A stretch of DNA of 58,044 nucleotides, taken from positions 1-58,044 of the forward strand of contig JAGNLM010000011.1 in assembly GCA_017999615.1 (NCBI GenBank), given 5' to 3'. The notes under the pieces were generated by a model that saw only the letters and a list, made by a program, of their open reading frames with translations, ran no database searches and was not told the origin of the DNA. Position numbers and translations under genes: made by a program. The stretch comes from Gammaproteobacteria bacterium (lineage in GTDB: Bacteria; Pseudomonadota; Gammaproteobacteria; JAABTG01). This document shows, one piece after another, positions 51,013-58,044 of this stretch (positions are counted from its first letter, which is position 1; each line of letters starts with the position of its first letter).

Positions 51013-52086
51013 TCAGCCCGCTTCAAGGGTGGCGCGCAGGAGCCCGGGATCGAAGTCGTCGGTGAGCACCGCCTCACCGATGTCCCGCAGCAGCACCAGC
51101 CGCAGGCGACCGCCCCGGACCTTCTTGTCCACGGCCATGAGGTCGAGGAAACGGTCGCTCCCGAGGCCGGCGGGAGGGCGGGTCGGCAGACCGGCCCGGT
51201 TCACCAGGGCGTACACCCGCTCCCGGTCCCTGGGCGCCAGCCAGCCCCGCCGGGCCGAGAGGTCGGCGGCGAGGCACATCCCGGCCGCGACCGCCTCGCC
51301 GTGGAGCCACTCGCCGTAGCCGAGGCCGGTCTCGATGGCGTGCCCGAAGGTGTGCCCGAGGTTGAGGAGCGCGCGGACCCCGGTCTCCCGCTCGTCGCTC
51401 GCCACCACCTGGGCCTTGTTCCGGCAGGAGCGCTCGATGGCGGTCGCGAGGGCGTCCGCGTCCCGGCGCAACACGCCCTCCACGTGGTCCTCGAGCCAGA
51501 GGAAGAAGTCCAGGTCCCGGATGAGGCCGTACTTGATGACCTCGGCCACCCCGGCCCGCAACTGGCGGTCGTCCAGGGTCGCGAGGGCGTCCGTGTCGGC
51601 GACCACGCAGCTCGGCTGGTGGAAGGCCCCGATCATGTTCTTGCCCCGCGGGTGATTGACGCCGGTCTTGCCGCCGACCGACGAATCTACCTGGGCGAGC
51701 AGCGTGGTGGGCAGCTGCACGAAGGCCACGCCCCGCTGATAGGTCGCCGCCGCGAACCCGGCCAGGTCGCCCACCACCCCGCCGCCGAGGGCGACCACGG
51801 TCGTGTCCCGGGCGTGCCGGTGCTCGAGCAGCGAGTCGAAGACCCGCGTGAGACTCTCGAGGTTCTTGTGCGCCTCGCCGTCGGGGAGCACGACGGTCGT
51901 CGTCTCGAGCCCCGCGAAGGCGGCGAGCGCCCGCTCCAGGTAGAGAGGAGCGACGACCTCGTTGGTGACCACCAGCACCTGGCGCCCCGCGAGGTGGGGA
52001 AGGACGAGGTCGGCCCGCCCCAGCAGGCCGGGACCGATGTGGATGGGATAGCTGCGCGGGCCGAGCTCGACGCGGAGGGTCTTCAT
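51013..52086 (-). CDS. aroB: 3-dehydroquinate synthase
   Basis: A 357-residue NAD- and metal-dependent enzyme converting DAHP to 3-dehydroquinate in the shikimate pathway. [20 protein letters not shown] is the NAD-binding and active-site segment. [26 protein letters not shown] and [12 protein letters not shown] (metal ligands) are all present. The start overlaps the aroK stop by 4 bp, so the two are co-translated. Confidence 0.97.
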   Translation of the reverse strand: MKTLRVELGPRSYPIHIGPGLLGRADLVLPHLAGRQVLVVTNEVVAPLYLERALAAFAGLETTTVVLPDGEAHKNLESLTRVFDSLLEHRHARDTTVVALGGGVVGDLAGFAAATYQRGVAFVQLPTTLLAQVDSSVGGKTGVNHPRGKNMIGAFHQPSCVVADTDALATLDDRQLRAGVAEVIKYGLIRDLDFFLWLEDHVEGVLRRDADALATAIERSCRNKAQVVASDERETGVRALLNLGHTFGHAIETGLGYGEWLHGEAVAAGMCLAADLSARRGWLAPRDRERVYALVNRAGLPTRPPAGLGSDRFLDLMAVDKKVRGGRLRLVLLRDIGEAVLTDDFDPGLLRATLEAG

Positions 52087-52601
52087 AGGGCAGAGAGCCT
52101 GCGGGCCACCTCGCTCACGACGCTGGGGACGCTGCGATGATCGGTCTCGATCACGAGGTCCGCAACCTCGCGGTACAGCGGGTCGCGGTCGAGGACGATC
52201 CGTTCCAGGCTCGCCCGCGGGTCCGCGGTCTGCAGCAGCGGCCGGTCCCGGTCCCGGTGCGTCCTGCGGACCAGGACCTCGAGCGGGGCGTGCAGGTAGA
52301 CGACGGTGCCCCGCTGGCGCAGCGCAGCCCGGTTGGCGGGGTCGAGGACGGCGCCGCCGCCGGTCGCGACGACCAGCCCGTCGCTCGCGGCCAGCTCGGC
52401 GATGACCGCGCTCTCACGCCGCCGGAAGCCCGCCTCGCCCTCCAGGTCGAAGATGAGGGAGATGCTCGCGCCGGTCCTGGCCTCGATCTCCCGGTCTGCG
52501 TCGACGAAACGCTGACCGAGCACCCGTGCCAGGTGGCGCCCGATGGTGCTCTTCCCGGCCCCCATGGGCCCCACCAGGAAGACGTTGGTTGCTCCCTTCA
52601 T
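52083..52601 (-). CDS. aroK: Shikimate kinase
   Basis: A 172-residue P-loop kinase phosphorylating shikimate at O3, the same size as E. coli AroK. Walker A is [22 protein letters not shown] binds magnesium and shikimate, and [12 protein letters not shown] forms the other side of the site. The ATG at 52601 fits the family start; an upstream ATG at 52637 adds 12 residues. It precedes aroB and follows pilQ across a 178 bp gap with a strong hairpin. Confidence 0.96.
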   Translation of the reverse strand: MKGATNVFLVGPMGAGKSTIGRHLARVLGQRFVDADREIEARTGASISLIFDLEGEAGFRRRESAVIAELAASDGLVVATGGGAVLDPANRAALRQRGTVVYLHAPLEVLVRRTHRDRDRPLLQTADPRASLERIVLDRDPLYREVADLVIETDHRSVPSVVSEVARRLSAL

Positions 52602-52677
52602 GGGCGCGATCCTCCCCCAGGCCCGGCGCCGGGACAAGCCATGCAGGGAATCCGATGTTCCTCGGGGAGGGAGGGCG

Positions 52678-52708
52678 CGGCGGAGGCCCCGGGTGGGGGC
52701 CTCCGCCG
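52678..52708. terminator. Strong GC hairpin between pilQ and aroK
   Basis: GGCGGAGGCCCC (52679-52690) pairs perfectly with GGGGCCTCCGCC (52696-52707), extendable by one pair, around a 5-base loop. There is no T-run on either side. It may attenuate readthrough from the pil operon into aroK. The rest of the 178 bp gap shows nothing. Confidence 0.45.
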
Positions 52709-52779
52709 GCGAGGGTTGGAGCCGGCCCGGCAGTGAGGAACGGATCCGCGCCGTGCGCGTCGCTCGCAGGACGCCGGTG

Positions 52780-54942
52780 TCAGCGGGCGGAGAGCGACTC
52801 CTTCATCACGCGGGGGGTCACGAAGACCAGCAGCTCGGTCTTGTCGTCCCGCTGGCTGTTGTTGCGGAAGAGGTGCCCGACTACCGGGATCTCGCTGAAG
52901 AAGGGCACGCGCTCGACCTGGTTGCGCTGGGTGCGCTCGTAGATGCCGCCGAGCACGACGGTCTCGCCGTGGCTGACCAGGACCTGCGTGTCGACGGTCT
53001 TGGTGTCCACGGTGGGAACGCCGTTGAACGTCTGGGCGCCCACGGAGTCCTTGTTGACCTTCAGGTCCATGATGATGCGGTCGTCCGGCGTGATCTGCGG
53101 CGTGACCCGCAGCGAGAGCACCGCCTTCTTGAACTGGGTCGAGGTGGCGCCGCTGGAGGTGGCCTCCTGGTACGGGATCTCGGTGCCCTGCTCGATCAGC
53201 GCCTCCTTGCGGTTCGCCGTGAGCACGCGCGGGTTGGAGAGGACCTCGCCGCGGCCCTCCACCTGCAGCGCCTCGAGCTCGAGTTGCAGCATCCAGCTCC
53301 CGATCTTGCCGACCGCGAGACCGAAGGCGGCGCCGTTGGCGAGGGGCGAGAGATTCGCCAGGTCGACGATGTAGTTCTCCCGCCCGCTCGTCTCGTAGGA
53401 CACCGTGCCGCCGTAGTCGGTGTCTCCCGGCTTCTTGCCGCCCCAGCCGAGGAAGTGGTCACCGTTGAAGTTCGTGCGCTTGCTGTAACCGAACTTCACC
53501 CCCAGGTCCCTGGTGAACTTGTCGTCCGCGATGACGATGCGGGACTCGATCAGGACCTGCCGCACGGGGATGTCGAGCTCGGTGAGCACCCGGCGGATGT
53601 TGGCCAGGTTCTCGGACGTGTCGCGCACCAGCAGGGTGTTGGTGCGCTCGTCGATGGTCACGTTGCCCCGGGGCGAGAGCAGCGAGTTCTTGTCCGCCTT
53701 CAGCAGGGCCGCGATCTCCTGGGCCTTGGCGTAGTTGACGCGGATGAACTCCGTGGTGAGCGGGGACAGCTCCTCGATCTGGCGCTGCGCCTCGAGCTCG
53801 AGCTTCTCGCGGGCCGCGATCTCCTCGGTCGGGGCGACCATGATCACGTTGCCCGCCTGGCGCATCGCGAGTCCCTTGGACTTCAGGATGATCTCCAGGG
53901 CCTGGTCCCAGGGGACGTTCTTCAGCCGCAGCGTGAGCGCGCCGGTGACGGTGTCGCTCGCCACCAGATTGAGGCCCGTGAAGTCGGCGAGCAGCTGCAG
54001 CACCGCCCGCACCTCGATGTTCTGGAAGTTGAGCGAGAGCCGCTCGCCCGTGTAGGCGCCCTTCGGCTTGCGGGCGTTCTCGTCCTCTTCCTTCGTGACC
54101 GGCCGGACCTCCGCCGTGAAGAGGTTGTCCGACTGGTAGGTGAGGTACTCGTAAGGCCCCTTGGGCGTGATGGTCATCCGCACCCGGTCCTTGCGACCGG
54201 CCGTCTCCACCAGAGTCACGGGCGTAGCGAAGTCCACCACGTCGAGCTTGCGCTGCACCCGATCGGGCGCGGAGGTGTTCAGGAAGTCGATGATGATCTT
54301 CCCGCCCTCCTCGCGGCTGTCGACCACTACGGAGGGGTCCGAGAGGGTCACGAGCACGCGCCCCTCGCCCGAGGACCCGCGCCGGAAGTCGACGTTCTCC
54401 ACCCTCCGCGGCCCTGCGGCCGCGGCCCTTGCGGCGGCGACCTGGCGCCGCGCGGGGGTGACCGCGGGCTCCCCACCCCCTCCCTCCAGGGTCAGGAGGA
54501 CCTGGTTGCCGTCGACCTTCACGTCGTAGGGGACGAGCTTCACGAGGTTCAGGACCACGCGCGTGCGCCCGCCCGCCTCGACGGCGGTCAGGTTGCGCGC
54601 CATGCCGACCCCGATGGGCTGGGATTTCTGGGCGACGTTCAGTCCGACGCCGGGAAAGTCGAGGGCGATGCGCGCGGGGTTGTCGATGGCGAAGCTCGCT
54701 GGCTGCGCGGGGGGCTCCGAGAGGGAGAGCTTCACCTGCACCCGGTCGCCCGGAAGCGAGGAGTAGCTCATCGCGTCGAGGGTCGCCGCGCTGGCGGGAC
54801 CGGCCCACGCCAGGGCGAGCCAGCCCAGGACGCCGGCGAGGAAGGCCCGGCCGTGGGGCCGCCGGCTCGCCGGCGCATTCCCCGCCGAGGCGCGCCGATC
54901 AGCCGAGGCGCGCCGATCAGCCGAGGCAATTTTCGTCGTCAT
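52780..54942 (-). CDS. pilQ: Type IV pilus secretin PilQ
   Basis: A 720-residue outer-membrane secretin forming the pilus exit pore. After an unusual 29-residue polar leader comes a signal peptide ([20 protein letters not shown]). Two AMIN-type domains (about 55-270) bind peptidoglycan. An STN/N0-N1 region has [20 protein letters not shown]. The secretin core has [20 protein letters not shown] and [20 protein letters not shown], and [12 protein letters not shown] ends it. It is the last gene of pilMNOPQ. The leader contains an 18 bp tandem repeat. Confidence 0.96.
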   Translation of the reverse strand: MTTKIASADRRASADRRASAGNAPASRRPHGRAFLAGVLGWLALAWAGPASAATLDAMSYSSLPGDRVQVKLSLSEPPAQPASFAIDNPARIALDFPGVGLNVAQKSQPIGVGMARNLTAVEAGGRTRVVLNLVKLVPYDVKVDGNQVLLTLEGGGGEPAVTPARRQVAAARAAAAGPRRVENVDFRRGSSGEGRVLVTLSDPSVVVDSREEGGKIIIDFLNTSAPDRVQRKLDVVDFATPVTLVETAGRKDRVRMTITPKGPYEYLTYQSDNLFTAEVRPVTKEEDENARKPKGAYTGERLSLNFQNIEVRAVLQLLADFTGLNLVASDTVTGALTLRLKNVPWDQALEIILKSKGLAMRQAGNVIMVAPTEEIAAREKLELEAQRQIEELSPLTTEFIRVNYAKAQEIAALLKADKNSLLSPRGNVTIDERTNTLLVRDTSENLANIRRVLTELDIPVRQVLIESRIVIADDKFTRDLGVKFGYSKRTNFNGDHFLGWGGKKPGDTDYGGTVSYETSGRENYIVDLANLSPLANGAAFGLAVGKIGSWMLQLELEALQVEGRGEVLSNPRVLTANRKEALIEQGTEIPYQEATSSGATSTQFKKAVLSLRVTPQITPDDRIIMDLKVNKDSVGAQTFNGVPTVDTKTVDTQVLVSHGETVVLGGIYERTQRNQVERVPFFSEIPVVGHLFRNNSQRDDKTELLVFVTPRVMKESLSAR
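54884..54927. repeat. 18 bp tandem repeat in the 5' end of pilQ
   Basis: GCCGAGGCGCGCCGATCA occurs at 54884-54901 and 54902-54919, with 8 bp of a third copy. It encodes the SADRRA repeats ahead of the signal peptide. Confidence 0.88.
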
Positions 54943-54963
54943 CGCGTGAGCCCCCCCAAATAC

Positions 54964-55524
54964 CTATTCGCTGAGGTCGAGGCGGGCGGCGCGCTCCTGC
55001 CAGCCGCCCATCCCGTCCGGGACGATCTCGACCAACTCGACCCGGTCATCCGCCACCAGCGTGATCTTCCCGTAGTTCTTGCCCATGTAATTGCCCGGCT
55101 GGATCCGGTGCACGGCACCGTCCGGCGCCGTCACCAGGCCCCAGTTCTGGGCGTCTTTCTGGAGTGTCCCCACCATTCGCAGGGTGTCGAGCGGGAACTG
55201 CTCGAGCTCTTCCTTCACGTGGTTGGCGGGCGGTGCGATCCCCTTGTTCGACGTGCTGCCGGTCTCCTCGCGGGCCTCCTCCACGAAGGGCCGGAAGGGG
55301 TCGGGCCGGTCGTGCATCTGGTAGGCGAAGAGCTCCGGAACCCGGATCTCCGGGAGCGGCTCGATGCGCTGGCTCTTGCGGGACTTGACCTCTTCCGCGT
55401 AGGTCTTGAGGTCGTCCATGTCGCCGCTGGAGCAAGCGGAGAGCAGCAGCAGACCGGGCAGCAGGAGGGCGGCGCGCCGCCAGCCGTGGCGTGCAGTCGG
55501 GGCACTGGGCGTCTGGGTCGTCAT
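54964..55524 (-). CDS. pilP: Type IV pilus lipoprotein PilP
   Basis: A 186-residue inner-membrane lipoprotein linking PilNO to PilQ. The signal ends in LLLLSAC with C31 as the lipidated residue. The Pro-rich RPDPFRPFVEEA segment and the C-terminal beta domain (TLRMVGTLQKDAQNWGLVTA) are typical. It lies 21 bp after pilO and 21 bp before pilQ. Confidence 0.94.
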   Translation of the reverse strand: MTTQTPSAPTARHGWRRAALLLPGLLLLSACSSGDMDDLKTYAEEVKSRKSQRIEPLPEIRVPELFAYQMHDRPDPFRPFVEEAREETGSTSNKGIAPPANHVKEELEQFPLDTLRMVGTLQKDAQNWGLVTAPDGAVHRIQPGNYMGKNYGKITLVADDRVELVEIVPDGMGGWQERAARLDLSE

Positions 55525-55545
55525 CGGCGTCTCGATACCGCGCGG

Positions 55546-56166
55546 TCAGTTACCGGGCTTCGGATTGGGTTTTGCCGCCGGGGTCCCGTCCTCCACGTAG
55601 CGGTAGGTCTTGGCCGTGGCTTCCATGACCAGCTGGTTGCCGTCCTGCCCTTTCGGCCGGATCGAGATGTCGTGCTGAGTCACGATCCGGGGCAGCGCGG
55701 CCACGCCGCTGACGAAGTCGCCGAACTCGTGATAGGTGCCCGTGACCCGCAGCTTGATGGGCTTCTCCGCGTAGAAGTCCTTCGGGACCTCGGGCTGCGG
55801 CTCGAACAGTTCGAATTCCAACCCGCTCGCGAGACCGGTCTGGGAGATGTCCACCAGCAGGGCCTCGATCTCGGCCTGGTTGGGGAGCTGGCGCACCATC
55901 GCTCCGAAGGACTGTTTCATCTCCTCGAGCTGCTGCTTGAGGGGCTCGAGACTCGCCGCCTTGCGCTGCTTGGCCTCGAAGGCCTGGCGCTTCTGCACTT
56001 CCTGCTCCTCGGCGGCGGTCAGCCTCTCGAGCTGACCCTTGGTGTCGAACCAGTACCCCGCCCCGAGCACCACGGCGCAGAGGAGCACGATGGCGCCGGC
56101 CTTCGCCGGAACGGGCCAGCTGCCGGCATTGCCCAGGCTCAGGTTGTTCAGGTCCTGGAGCTTCAT
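55546..56166 (-). CDS. pilO: Type IV pilus inner-membrane protein PilO
   Basis: A 206-residue bitopic protein. A single helix near residues 23-42 (AGAIVLLCAVVLGAGYW) precedes a coiled coil (45-95) and a ferredoxin-like C-terminal fold. It pairs with PilN in the alignment complex. LPNQAEIEALLVDISQTGLA and VTGTYHEFGDFVSGVAALPR are the PilO family blocks. The start overlaps the pilN stop by 4 bp. Confidence 0.94.
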   Translation of the reverse strand: MKLQDLNNLSLGNAGSWPVPAKAGAIVLLCAVVLGAGYWFDTKGQLERLTAAEEQEVQKRQAFEAKQRKAASLEPLKQQLEEMKQSFGAMVRQLPNQAEIEALLVDISQTGLASGLEFELFEPQPEVPKDFYAEKPIKLRVTGTYHEFGDFVSGVAALPRIVTQHDISIRPKGQDGNQLVMEATAKTYRYVEDGTPAAKPNPKPGN

Positions 56167-56776
56167 CGTTTCTGCCCCTGCTGTGGCCCGATCTTCTTCG
56201 CCTTCTGGTCCGTCGCTTCCGGCACGTTGGGGTTGGTCTGCCCCACGGACATCTGGAACTGGGAGAGCTTCTGGGCGGCTTTGTCCTTGGGCGCGATGGC
56301 CTGGATGCGCTTCAGGTCAGGGACCCCCAGCCAGGGCGAGGCGTCGATGTTGCGCATGAGCGAGGACACGCGGGCGTTCGACTGCGCGAGTCCGTCGAGC
56401 GTCACCGTGCGCTCCTTTTGCGCGACGCCCGTCAGGTACGCCCCCTCGGGCAGCGTCTGCACCAGCTCGGTGAACAGGTGAACCACCTCGGGGCGGCTCG
56501 TCTGGAGCTGCTCGACGATCCGCATGCGCGCCAGGAGGTTCTCCTTCTCCTTTTCGAGGTCCTTGATCTCCTGGATCTTCTTGTCGAGCAGGGCAATCTC
56601 CTGGTCGAGGAAGGCGTTGCGGGCGTTCTGGGACTCGATCCAGCTCTCGACCTGGAAGTGGGCGAGGGCCACCACGCCGGCCATCGCCAGGACCGTCAGC
56701 CCGGCCAGGGTTGCGAATTCGCGCTGGCGCTGTTTGCGCAGCTCCGCGCGCCACGGAAGTAGGTTGATGCGCGGCA

Positions 56777-56777
<1 letters not shown>
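56163..56777 (-). CDS. pilN: Type IV pilus inner-membrane protein PilN
   Basis: A 204-residue bitopic protein. The cytoplasmic N-terminus MPRINLLPWRAELRKQRQRE holds the INLLPWR motif that docks onto PilM. A helix near 24-42 and a coiled coil (48-95) follow, then the periplasmic fold. The start lies directly at the pilM stop. Confidence 0.95.
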
Positions 56778-57889
<1,112 letters not shown>

Positions 57890-58006
57890 TTAAGTGCCCC
57901 GGGCAACTATAGACTATGTGTCAGGTCCCGCATGATTCCTAACCTCTTTCAAGAAGAGCTCAGGATGTGAAGCTTGCCATCGCTTCAACGCTTGGAGAGG
58001 CGTTTC

Positions 58007-58044
58007 ATGGTTGAGGGCTTTCTGAGGCAAATGTTGGTTGTACA
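58007..58044 (+). CDS. Start of an unidentified gene, cut by the right edge
   Basis: An ATG at 58007 follows GGAGAGG by six bases, an excellent ribosome-binding site. The frame (MVEGFLRQMLVV) stays open to the window end. Twelve residues are too few to name it. In related gammaproteobacteria the gene divergent from pilM is the PBP1a gene, but this N-terminus does not look like PBP1a. The region 57897-58044 is noticeably less GC-rich than the rest. Confidence 0.4.
   Translation, partial: MVEGFLRQMLVV

Overview
This 58 kb window is GC-rich chromosomal DNA (roughly 70% GC by eye) with densely packed genes and mostly G/C third codon positions. Gene content and order point to a free-living gammaproteobacterium. 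I infer a Chromatiales/Ectothiorhodospiraceae-like relative, because the 2[4Fe-4S] ferredoxin closely resembles that of Allochromatium vinosum. The pilMNOPQ-aroK-aroB-(damX)-gltB-gltD-hemE order matches the order I know from Pseudomonas. No rRNA, tRNA, CRISPR array, complete insertion sequence or prophage was seen.

Layout. (1) 1-7639, minus strand: an LPS/cell-surface operon with rfbD, an LpxL-type acyltransferase, a polysaccharide deacetylase, two GT4 glycosyltransferases, msbA and a GT9 heptosyltransferase cut by the left edge. Several junctions are ATGA/GTGA overlaps. (2) 7727-17882: the replication-origin locus. mnmE, yidC, yidD, rnpA and rpmH read left; dnaA, dnaN, recF and gyrB read right. 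The AT-rich dnaA-dnaN gap carries one perfect and two degraded DnaA boxes and is the likely oriC. Two parS-like ParB sites lie inside recF. (3) 17948-26485: comF, then a biotin operon bioB-F-H-C-D behind a good sigma-70 promoter overlapped by a BirA-type operator, then the cbb3 oxidase assembly genes ccoI and ccoS. (4) 26613-30620, minus: a DksA-family protein, rpoH with a CIRCE-like inverted repeat over its promoter, and ftsX-ftsE-ftsY. (5) 30684-34776, plus: two M16 zinc-protease-family proteins, rsmD, coaD and ferredoxin. (6) 34808-38978, minus: a six-gene envelope cassette. It holds a small His-containing exported protein, an FtsX/MacB-type permease, its ATPase, an 8-TM protein with cysteines in its predicted periplasmic loops, a TlpA-like lipoprotein and NosL. 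(7) 39074-57838, minus: mutM, hemE, gltD, gltB, one divergent unknown gene (plus), a DamX-like ATPase/SPOR protein, dgt, aroB, aroK and pilQPONM. (8) 57897-58044: a sharp local drop in GC and the first codons of an unidentified plus-strand gene.

How the genes fit together. The origin region couples replication initiation (DnaA, clamp, RecF, gyrase) with ribosome/tRNA functions (rpmH, rnpA, mnmE) and membrane insertion (YidC/YidD). The left operon finishes and exports LPS. The biotin operon makes biotin from pimeloyl-ACP, although bioA is not present here. The right end builds type IV pili and makes shikimate intermediates, glutamate and haem. The least familiar unit is the NosL-containing cassette, which looks like a periplasmic copper and/or thiol-handling module using an FtsX-type ABC pump rather than the NosDFY type.
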